Positions 1 to 6,946 of a stretch of DNA of 64,000 nucleotides are shown here, piece after piece. This stretch comes from Cyanobium sp. ATX 6F1 (lineage in GTDB: Bacteria > Cyanobacteriota > Cyanobacteriia > PCC-6307 > Cyanobiaceae), in assembly GCF_024346315.1 (NCBI RefSeq), contig NZ_JAGQCS010000003.1, forward strand, positions 62,001 through 126,000, read 5' to 3'. Position 1 is the first letter of the stretch. Each line of letters starts with the position of its first letter. Position numbers and translations under genes: made by a program. Under the pieces are notes generated by a model. It was not told the origin of the DNA and made no database searches. It saw only the letters and a program-made list of their open reading frames with translations.

Positions 1-2
1 AC

Positions 3-1466
3 CTGCGCATTGACGCGGCCCTGAGCCAGCAGTTGATCGAGGAGGCCCTCACCCAGCAGGGGCTGCCCCTGATTCATGTCAAGAAGGGTGATCTGATCAC
101 CCGCCGCGGCGAGCCGATCAGCCCCCAATCCTTCGATGTGCTCGATTACTTCGGCCTGGTGAACCGTCGCCCGCTGGTGCGGGCCTGGCTGTTCCACTTC
201 AGCGAGGCCCTGGCGGTCAGCGGCGTGATGGTGCTGCTGATCCGGCGCTGGCGGGCGAGCCTGGAGCCGCGCCAGGCCCTGCTGGCCCTGGCGATGTTGC
301 TGGTGGTCCAGGGCCTCAAGCTCGCTCTTGGGGCCGCCGTCAATCCCCTGGCCGTACTGGTGGCCCCCACCCTGCTGGTGGCCCAGGGACTGGGCACTGC
401 CTCGGGACTGGCCTGGCTGGCGGCCGCCAGCCTGCTCTGGCCCGTGCCCTACGAGGCGATGAGCGAGTCCAGGTTGCTGATCGCCTCGGCCGTGGCGGCC
501 GTGGCGGCGATCCTGGCGGGGCGCCAGCGCAGCCGGGCCCAGCTGTTGCAGCTCGCGGTGCTGCTGCCGGCCGGAGCCCTTGTGGTGCAATGGCTACTGC
601 TGCAGAGCACGGTGCTCACCGGCCGCAGCCTCGGGGTGCCGAACAGTGTTGCTGAGCTGCTGGGGGAGGCGGTGCTGGTGGGCGGACTGCTGATGGCCGG
701 TCTGCTGCTGGCGCCCCTGGTGGAGAGTTCCTTCGGGCTGCTGACCCGGGCGCGGCTCCTGGAGCTGGCGGACCACGAACGCCCTTTGCTGCGCAGGCTC
801 TCCTGCGAGGCCGCCGGCACCTTCGAGCACACCTTGATGATCTGCGGCCTGGCGGAGGAGGGGGCCCGGGCGATCCACGCCGACGTGGATCTGATCCGCA
901 CCGGCGCCCTCTATCACGACGTGGGCAAGATGCATGCCCCCCAGTGGTTCATCGAGAACCAGGCCGATGGGGTCAACCCCCACGAGGCCCTCGACGATCC
1001 CTACGCCAGTGCCGCCATCCTCCAGGCCCATGTCGATGAGGGGCTGAAACTGGCCAAGCGCTACCACCTGCCCCGCCCCCTGGCGGATTTCATCCCCGAG
1101 CACCAGGGCACCTTGAAGATGGGCTACTTCCTGCACCAGGCCCGGGAGCGGGACCCCGACTTCGATGAGAGCCGTTTCCGTTACCGCGGGCCCACCCCCC
1201 GCAGCCGTGAGACGGGAATCCTGATGCTGGCTGATGGCTGTGAGGCGGCCTTGCGCTCCCTGCCCCCCGACACCTCCAAGGCCCAGGCCAGTGAGATGGT
1301 GCGGCGCATCGTCGACGCCCGCCAGCGCGATGGCCAGCTGGCGGCCAGCGGTCTCAGCCGCGGTGAGCTGGAGCTTCTGATCCAGGCTTTTGTGGCGGTG
1401 TGGAAGCGCATGCGCCACCGGCGCATCCCCTACCCGATCCCCGCCAAGAAGGGCTACAGCGCCTGA
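3..1466 (+). CDS. 7TM-HD (PgpH-like) HDIG phosphohydrolase, 5'-truncated by the window
   Basis: The frame is open from the first bases of the window, so the gene starts upstream and about 487 C-terminal residues remain. An end of an extracellular domain is followed by several hydrophobic segments (nt 170-740), then a cytosolic HD domain: FEHTLMICG near nt 823 and the metal-binding YHDVGK near nt 913. This order is that of the 7TMR-HDED/HD family, whose characterised members (PgpH) hydrolyse cyclic di-AMP at the membrane. The substrate here is inferred from the family. It converges with ppk2, 13 bases away. Confidence 0.9.
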   Translation: MRIDAALSQQLIEEALTQQGLPLIHVKKGDLITRRGEPISPQSFDVLDYFGLVNRRPLVRAWLFHFSEALAVSGVMVLLIRRWRASLEPRQALLALAMLLVVQGLKLALGAAVNPLAVLVAPTLLVAQGLGTASGLAWLAAASLLWPVPYEAMSESRLLIASAVAAVAAILAGRQRSRAQLLQLAVLLPAGALVVQWLLLQSTVLTGRSLGVPNSVAELLGEAVLVGGLLMAGLLLAPLVESSFGLLTRARLLELADHERPLLRRLSCEAAGTFEHTLMICGLAEEGARAIHADVDLIRTGALYHDVGKMHAPQWFIENQADGVNPHEALDDPYASAAILQAHVDEGLKLAKRYHLPRPLADFIPEHQGTLKMGYFLHQARERDPDFDESRFRYRGPTPRSRETGILMLADGCEAALRSLPPDTSKAQASEMVRRIVDARQRDGQLAASGLSRGELELLIQAFVAVWKRMRHRRIPYPIPAKKGYSA

Positions 1467-1479
1467 TCCCGTAGGCTCC

Positions 1480-2274
1480 TCAGAACGGCTCTGAGATGCG
1501 CTGGGGGGAGCTGAGCGGTTCGATGTAATCGCCCGGTTTCTGGCGTTTCGGCAGCGTGATCGACGGGGCCTTGATGGGCTGGTAGGGGATCTGATCGAGC
1601 AGGTGGCGGATGATGTTCAGCCGGGCGCGCTTCTTGTCGTTGGAATCAACCACGAACCAGGGGGCATGGGCGCTGTCGGTGGCGGTGAACATGGCATCGC
1701 GGGCGCGGGAGTAGTCGTACCAGCGGCTATACGACTCCAGATCCATCGGCGTGAGCTTCCAGGTCTTGCGGCCGTCGTGGATGCGCCCCTCCAGCCGCCG
1801 GGTCTGCTCCTGCTGATCCACCTCCAGCCAGTACTTGAGCAACGTCACGCCTGAATCCACGATCGCCTTTTCCACGCTGGGTGCCATACGCAGGAACCGC
1901 TCCACGGCTTCTTGTGAACAGAAGCCCATCACCCGTTCCACGCCGGCGCGGTTGTACCAACTGCGATCGAAGATCACCACTTCGCCGCCGGCGGGCAGAT
2001 GGGGCATGTAGCGCTGCACGAACATCTGGGTCTTCTCCCGGTCGCTGGGGGCCGGCAGGGCCACCACCCGGAAGACGCGGGGGCTGACCCGCTCGGTGAT
2101 CCGCCGGATCGCACCTCCTTTGCCGGCGCCGTCCCGCCCCTCGAACAGGATGCAGACCTTGGCGCCGGTCTTCACCACCCACTGCTGGAGCTGCACCAGT
2201 TCGACCTGGAGGAGCCCCAGCTCCCGTTCGTAGTCCTTGCGGGAGAGCTTCTGCTTGCTGTCTTGATGGCCCAT
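1480..2274 (-). CDS. ppk2: Polyphosphate kinase 2 (PPK2 family)
   Basis: 264 residues, the normal size of a single-domain PPK2. The Walker A motif GRDGAGKGG lies near residue 47 and the Walker B/lid region FDRSWYNRAGVE near residue 105; the Trp-rich LLKYWLEV strand follows. PPK2 enzymes move phosphate between polyphosphate and nucleoside di- or monophosphates in the cytosol. Length and single domain suit class I (acting on ADP or GDP), but class and direction cannot be proved by eye. A conserved hypothetical gene lies 51 bases upstream on the same strand and may be co-transcribed. Confidence 0.93.
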   Translation of the reverse strand: MGHQDSKQKLSRKDYERELGLLQVELVQLQQWVVKTGAKVCILFEGRDGAGKGGAIRRITERVSPRVFRVVALPAPSDREKTQMFVQRYMPHLPAGGEVVIFDRSWYNRAGVERVMGFCSQEAVERFLRMAPSVEKAIVDSGVTLLKYWLEVDQQEQTRRLEGRIHDGRKTWKLTPMDLESYSRWYDYSRARDAMFTATDSAHAPWFVVDSNDKKRARLNIIRHLLDQIPYQPIKAPSITLPKRQKPGDYIEPLSSPQRISEPF

Positions 2275-2325
2275 GGGTGCACGCTGGCTGAACGGTGGGT
2301 GTGGATCGAGGTTGGGTCTTCTCGT

Positions 2326-2820
2326 TCAGTCAGCGGGGCGGCGCTTGAAGATCAGCGAATAGGAGCGACCGAAGCCCTGGTCATCGAGGTTGCGCAAGGC
2401 ACTGGTCGCCAGCTCCCAGCCCCGGTCCCCCATCAGGTTCAGCAGCTCGTGGAACTGCGCCGTGGCTAACAGACCGTCGCAGGAACTGGTGGAGATCGGC
2501 TGGCCGTTGATCAGCACGCGTTCCAGCACGGAACCGCCCTCCTGCGGGGCGAATTCGACCAGCAAAAAGCAATACTCCCAGCGCTCACCGGTGGGGGCGC
2601 CGATGATGGCCTCGATGCTGAGGGGGTGGTCGATCCCATCCGATGGCAGCCAGGAGCGCAGCGCCTCCAGGGGCACCTGGCAGAGCAGCGCCCCATGGCT
2701 ATCGCGGAGCACGTAGCCATCGGCGGTGTGTCCGCTGTGGCTCTCGTCCGGTTGCCCGTCCCGGGGCAGCAGACCCGTGCCCTTGGCGACGGCCAGGGCG
2801 GTGTGGAAATCGGACAGCAT
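2326..2820 (-). CDS. Conserved hypothetical protein
   Basis: 164 residues from the ATG at 2820. An in-frame upstream ATG at 2916 would add 32 residues of low-complexity, non-protein-like sequence and is disfavoured. No signal peptide or membrane segment is visible. The C-terminal half (GDRGWELATS followed by YSLIFKRRP) has the feel of the short DUF4177-like families in which a single mixed sheet ends in a K/R-rich strand, but I do not assign a function. It sits just upstream of ppk2 on the same strand and diverges from the small gene at 2932. Confidence 0.6.
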   Translation of the reverse strand: MLSDFHTALAVAKGTGLLPRDGQPDESHSGHTADGYVLRDSHGALLCQVPLEALRSWLPSDGIDHPLSIEAIIGAPTGERWEYCFLLVEFAPQEGGSVLERVLINGQPISTSSCDGLLATAQFHELLNLMGDRGWELATSALRNLDDQGFGRSYSLIFKRRPAD

Positions 2821-2931
2821 GGCCCTCGGTGGATCCCTGGGCCCAGCGTAGGGACGGCACCTGGCAGCAGAGTTGCTGAGAACCTGCGCCGTCTTGGCGC
2901 TGCCGACCCATCGCATCGTTGGCTACCGCCC

Positions 2932-3228
2932 ATGACCGCCCAGCTTGAGGGGCCCTTCCAGCCCTGCTTCGAAGCCATTCCAGCGATCAGCCTCGATCGC
3001 TGGGGGGTGCCGCTGGTCTTTCTCCGTCATCGCGCGCAGTGGGAGGGCACCGCCCGCGGCATCGACACGGCGGGCCACTGCATCGACACGCGACTGGTGT
3101 TTCCGCTCACCGATGAGGGGATCACCCTGGTGTCGGATGACCACCGGGTGCGTACCACCCAGCTCTACGAAGACGGCGTCTACCGGCACGTGACGATGAT
3201 CGAGGAATGGCGACAACCGCGCCCCTGA
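2932..3228 (+). CDS. Small conserved hypothetical protein (98 aa)
   Basis: The ATG at 2932 was chosen over the far upstream start at 2626, because the region before it overlaps the divergent gene and reads as out-of-frame sequence. The product is an acidic, soluble-looking protein of 98 residues with alternating beta-like segments (VPLVFLRHR, THLVF-like, GVYRHVTMIEEW). No motif is recognised. It is transcribed divergently from the 2326-2820 gene and ends just before a strong hairpin. Confidence 0.55.
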   Translation: MTAQLEGPFQPCFEAIPAISLDRWGVPLVFLRHRAQWEGTARGIDTAGHCIDTRLVFPLTDEGITLVSDDHRVRTTQLYEDGVYRHVTMIEEWRQPRP

Positions 3229-3242
3229 GAGGCGATCGGTCT

Positions 3243-3274
3243 GCTCAACCCCCCGCTCAGCTGGGGGGTTGAGC
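3243..3274. terminator. Perfect 12-bp hairpin between convergent genes
   Basis: GCTCAACCCCCC at 3243-3254 and GGGGGGTTGAGC at 3263-3274 form a perfect 12-bp stem with an 8-base loop. No U-tract follows on either strand. It lies between the stop of the 2932 gene and the stop of the transglycosylase gene (stop codon inside the hairpin), so a bidirectional termination or mRNA-end role is the natural reading. Confidence 0.6.
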
Positions 3275-4288
3275 GAGGGGCGGAGCGCTTCCGGGTGACT
3301 GCTTGAGATAGGACTGAACGGGCAGGCGCTGGCGCTGCACGTAGCCCACCGGCAGCCAGAGGTCGCCGGCGTTGGAGATGATGTGGATCTCCCAGTTGTA
3401 GAGGCCGTTGAAGGCGGCTGGATCTTGCTTGAGCAGGGCGGCGTAGGCGAGCACGCCGCGCACGTAGTGGTCGCTGTTGTTGTAACCCCACAGCCCCTTG
3501 CGGATGTCCTTGAGGCCGCCGCGGCGCACCAGATAACGGGCGGCGGCCTGGATGGCGTCGTGGGGGTCGCGGATGTCGCCGCGTCCGATGCCGCGCTCCG
3601 CCCAGGTGGTGGGCAGGAACTGCATCGGGCCATGGGCATCGGCCACCGACACCCCATCGATGCGGCCCATGCCGGTTTCCACCAGGTTGATCGCCGCCAG
3701 CACCTCCCAGGGGATGCCCGTGGCCGCCTGGGCCTTGCGGTAGTACCCCAGCAGGGACCTAGCGGGCTCGGGCGGGATGATTCGCCAGGCCGGCACGGTG
3801 GCCGAACCGGGCCGGCCCCGCTGCATCGCCAGGAATTCCCGCCGGGCCGCCAGATGCAGGTCGAGCACGGTCCACCAGCGCTGGGGCAGTTCCCGTCGCA
3901 CGGCTTCCGCCAGCTCCGGCCTGCGGGCCAGTAGCCGGATGATCACCTGTTCCTGGTGGCCCAGGGCCGGCAGCTCGGCCGGGGGGGTGTCGGGGGAGCG
4001 CAGCCCCTCCTCCACCTGGCTGAACAGGGCAGCCAGGGCGACGGGCTCGGCGGGAAGCTGGGGGTAGGCGCGGCTGACGAGGTTGGTGCTCGCCGCGGGG
4101 GCCGCTGCCTGGACTGGCTCGGCCTGGGCCGGCTCAGCCTGGGCCTTAGCGGTTGGGCCGGCGGCTTGTTCTGCCGCCACGGCCCGGTCGCTGGCACTCT
4201 GCGGGCTGCGCGGCAGGAGCGCCAGGGCCATCAGGAGGGCCCCGCCGCCGACGGTGAGCAGCCAGGGGAAGGGGGAAGAGCGACGCAC
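3257..4288 (-). CDS. Lytic murein transglycosylase (SLT domain), exported
   Basis: 343 residues. A signal or anchor segment occupies residues 6-27, followed by an Ala/Pro/Glu-rich linker (residues 30-70), a helical region and then an SLT fold. The catalytic glutamate is in INLVETGMGRI near residue 200, followed by GPMQFLPTTW and a GLWGYNNS Tyr/Asn motif, as in SltB-like enzymes. These cleave the MurNAc-GlcNAc bond of peptidoglycan with 1,6-anhydro formation in the periplasm. The C terminus is Pro/Ser-rich. It stands alone, convergent with the 2932 gene. Confidence 0.9.
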   Translation of the reverse strand: MRRSSPFPWLLTVGGGALLMALALLPRSPQSASDRAVAAEQAAGPTAKAQAEPAQAEPVQAAAPAASTNLVSRAYPQLPAEPVALAALFSQVEEGLRSPDTPPAELPALGHQEQVIIRLLARRPELAEAVRRELPQRWWTVLDLHLAARREFLAMQRGRPGSATVPAWRIIPPEPARSLLGYYRKAQAATGIPWEVLAAINLVETGMGRIDGVSVADAHGPMQFLPTTWAERGIGRGDIRDPHDAIQAAARYLVRRGGLKDIRKGLWGYNNSDHYVRGVLAYAALLKQDPAAFNGLYNWEIHIISNAGDLWLPVGYVQRQRLPVQSYLKQSPGSAPPLAQPPS

Positions 4289-4460
4289 TGGAATCCTGGA
4301 ACCGCTGCTGGATCGAACCTATCTGCGCCCAGCGCTTCTGGGGGCCCGCGGCGCTGCGGCCAGGCCTTGGGCAATCGCTGACAACGGGGATATTCGGTAG
4401 CAAGCAAGCCGTCAATCCGTGATTTTTGTCGCGACTCTTCAAACATCTTGAGGACACCCC

Positions 4461-4895
4461 ATGGCCCCGGCCCGTCGCGTCGAGGTGCTGCCCCTGGAGG
4501 GAAGCACCGCCGGCCGCACCTTCTTCTGCCATCCCCAGCCCAGTGATGCGACCCAGATCGCCGAGCTGGCCCCCGACCAGCCCTGTGAATTGTTCTGTCA
4601 CCGGCTCCAGACCGATCAGATCATCCTGATGCGCGGCTCCCTCGACCTGGTGGTGCTCCAGGGCCGCCGCCTGCAGCGCATCACCCTGAGGGAGGACGAG
4701 CCCAAGCTGGTGCGCATCCCCCCGGGCGTTCCCCACGGCGCCATCACCGTTGGCCGCCGCTCGGCCACGGTGGTCAACGCCGTGCTGCGCCATGGCCCAT
4801 CCGACCCGCGGGATGTCCTTCCCCGGAGGGTGCCGGCGTCGTTGATGGACCAATGGCGACAACTCATGCGCGAGTGCGGCGCCCCTGAGGAATGA
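4461..4895 (+). CDS. Cupin-type protein
   Basis: 144 residues from ATG 4461. The central part shows a cupin-like order of strands: QIILMRGSLDLVVL, then LVRIPPGVPHGAITV, i.e. the G-x5-hydrophobic and PPGxPHG half-motifs of a small jelly-roll barrel. The first cupin motif lacks the usual HxH, so metal binding is doubtful. Thirty bases downstream begins the ATP-grasp gene, then def, all on the same strand, so the three probably form one transcript. The function is not known; a small-molecule-binding or isomerase role is only a family-level guess. Confidence 0.7.
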   Translation: MAPARRVEVLPLEGSTAGRTFFCHPQPSDATQIAELAPDQPCELFCHRLQTDQIILMRGSLDLVVLQGRRLQRITLREDEPKLVRIPPGVPHGAITVGRRSATVVNAVLRHGPSDPRDVLPRRVPASLMDQWRQLMRECGAPEE

Positions 4896-4925
4896 TGGAA
4901 CCACGGGCCCTTCGCAGGCGTTCGG

Positions 4926-6431
4926 ATGGCCCTCAGTTTCCAGGAACTTCAGCAGCAGCTGCGTCAGCGCTCGCCCCAGCGGCGGGGTGAGGACGACACC
5001 AGCGATCTGCTGGTGGTGCCGTCGCTGTCTTTTGAGCCCCGGGAGCTGGCCCTGGTGAGCGGCGTCCATCATTACGAGGAGCGAGCGCTGTTCGAGTTGA
5101 TGCGCCTGCGCAATCCGCACACGCGCCTCACCTACCTGAGCAGCACCCTGCTCAGCGAGCTGGTGGTGGAGGCGGTGCTGGAGCTGATGCCCGGCATGCC
5201 CGCGGCCCATGCCCGCCGGCGCCTGGCGCTCTTCGACACGGGCGATGCCTCCAGCCGGCCCCTCACCGCCAAGCTGCTGGAGCGACCGGTGTTGCTGCGG
5301 CGGATCCGTGAGCAGCTGCGGCCCGAGCGCTGCGTGATCAGTTGCTTCATGGTCACGGCGCTGGAAAAGGAGCTTTCCGAACGGCTGCAGATTCCCCTGC
5401 TGGGCACCGATCCGGCCCTGGCCCCCTGGGGCAGCAAACGGGGCAGCCGGCGGCTGTTCGCCCGCTGCGCTGTGCCCCATCCCCCCGGCAGCGAGCTGGT
5501 GCACGACCTGGACGCCCTGGCGGAGGCCACCGCGGAACTTTGGGAGGCCCATCCGGAGCTGGAGCGGGTGGTGGTGAAGCTGAACGAGGGTTTCAGCGGC
5601 GAGGGCAATGCCTGCCTGGATCTGGCACCCCTGGCCCTCGCTCAGCATTCAGCCGAGGCCCGGCGGCGCCGGCTGCGACTGGCCCTGGAGGTTCTGCCGA
5701 TGCCCCCGCCGGAGTGGCGCGACTTGCTGGTGGAGCAAGGGGCGCTGGTGGAGGCCTGGCTGCAGGGGGGCGAGGCGATCAGCTCGCCGAGCGTGCAGGG
5801 AATGGTCCATCCCGACGGCACGGTGGAGGTGCTCTCCACCCATGAGCAGGTGCTGGGGGGGGCCAGCGGCCAGACCTACCTCGGCTGCCGATTCCCCGCC
5901 GCTGACGCCTACCGCAGCGCGCTCCATCGCCATGGCCGGGTGGTGGGGGAGGCCCTGGCCGCCGAGGGTGCCCTTGGGCGCTATGCCGTTGATTTCATCG
6001 CCCGCCGCCAGGACGGCGTGTGGGACCTGCAGGCGATCGAGGTGAACCTGCGCCAGGGGGGCACCACCCACCCCTTCCTGGCCCTGCGTTCCTCCACCAA
6101 CGGCTGGCTCGACCCAGCCAGCGGGCTGTTCCACGCGCCCACGGGCCTGCCCCTGTTCTATGAGGCCACCGACAACTTCTGCGATCCGCGTCTGAAGGGT
6201 CTGCTGCCGATCGACCTGATCGACATCGCCTGCGAGGCGGGCCTGCACTACGACCCAGCCGAGCTGCGGGGAAGTGTGTTCCATCTGCTGGGGTGCCTGT
6301 CGGAATTCGGCAAGCTGGGGCTCACGAGCATCGGCCGCAGCCCCGAGGAGGCGGCCCAGCTCCATGCCGCCACCACCGAGCGCTTGGCACGGGCCGCCCA
6401 GGAGCTTCAGGCTGGGGCGCTGACCTCCTGA
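4926..6431 (+). CDS. ATP-grasp peptide-ligase-like protein (PGM1-related)
   Basis: 501 residues. The N-terminal ~170 residues resemble the pre-ATP-grasp part (YEERALFELMRLRNPHTRLTYLSS) and the rest an ATP-grasp fold: VVVKLNEGFSGEGNA near residue 222, a LVEQGALVEAWL segment, and a metal-binding IEVNLRQGGTTHPFLAL near residue 370. This is the layout of the family containing the pheganomycin peptide ligase PGM1, which joins carboxylates to amines with ATP. No substrate can be named. It stands between the cupin gene and def (22-base gap to def), so a coupled small metabolic cluster is possible. Confidence 0.8.
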   Translation: MALSFQELQQQLRQRSPQRRGEDDTSDLLVVPSLSFEPRELALVSGVHHYEERALFELMRLRNPHTRLTYLSSTLLSELVVEAVLELMPGMPAAHARRRLALFDTGDASSRPLTAKLLERPVLLRRIREQLRPERCVISCFMVTALEKELSERLQIPLLGTDPALAPWGSKRGSRRLFARCAVPHPPGSELVHDLDALAEATAELWEAHPELERVVVKLNEGFSGEGNACLDLAPLALAQHSAEARRRRLRLALEVLPMPPPEWRDLLVEQGALVEAWLQGGEAISSPSVQGMVHPDGTVEVLSTHEQVLGGASGQTYLGCRFPAADAYRSALHRHGRVVGEALAAEGALGRYAVDFIARRQDGVWDLQAIEVNLRQGGTTHPFLALRSSTNGWLDPASGLFHAPTGLPLFYEATDNFCDPRLKGLLPIDLIDIACEAGLHYDPAELRGSVFHLLGCLSEFGKLGLTSIGRSPEEAAQLHAATTERLARAAQELQAGALTS

Positions 6432-6453
6432 GAACACACCCCCAGAAACAACC

Positions 6454-6942
6454 ATGGCCGTTCGCACGATCCTGCTGGAGGGGGACCCGCGCCTGCGGCG
6501 GGTCGCCGAACCTGTGAACCCGGAGTCGATGTCAGATCCCGCCCTCCAGGCGCTGATCGACGACCTGCGCGACACCATGGCGGCCGCCGAGGGTGCCGGC
6601 CTGGCGGCCCCCCAGATCGATGTGAATCTGAGGGTGGTGATCTTCGGAATCACCGTTAACCGCCGCTACCCCGAGGCGCCGCCGATCCCGGAGACGGTGT
6701 TGATCAATCCGCTGATCACACCCCTGGGTGAGGAGCTCGAGCGCCGCGAGGAGGGTTGCCTGAGCGTGCCGGACCGGCGGGCGCCTGTGAGCCGTTGGGC
6801 GCGCATTCGCTACCGCGGCTTCGATGGCCTGGGGCGCCTGATCGAGCGGGAGGTGGAGGGCTTCCATGCCCGGGTGGTCCAGCACGAGGTCGACCACCTC
6901 GATGGGGTTTTGTTTCCTGATCGCCTTGAGGCCTCGGCCTAG
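6454..6942 (+). CDS. def: Peptide deformylase
   Basis: 162 residues with the three diagnostic motifs: EGAGLAAPQ near residue 46, EEGCLSVP near residue 101 (metal-binding Cys) and QHEVDHLDG near residue 143 (two His ligands and the catalytic Glu). The enzyme removes the N-formyl group from nascent proteins in the cytosol. It is slightly short compared with type 1B enzymes. Picocyanobacteria often have more than one def, so this could be a paralogue. Its 3' end nearly abuts the convergent HD-GYP gene. Confidence 0.93.
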   Translation: MAVRTILLEGDPRLRRVAEPVNPESMSDPALQALIDDLRDTMAAAEGAGLAAPQIDVNLRVVIFGITVNRRYPEAPPIPETVLINPLITPLGEELERREEGCLSVPDRRAPVSRWARIRYRGFDGLGRLIEREVEGFHARVVQHEVDHLDGVLFPDRLEASA

Positions 6943-6946
6943 GCCC

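Noticed and set aside
4146-5648. A 500-codon minus-strand frame opposite the cupin and ATP-grasp genes
   Set aside because: The plus strand encodes recognisable domains; the minus frame is His/Gln-rich shadow sequence typical of high-GC DNA.
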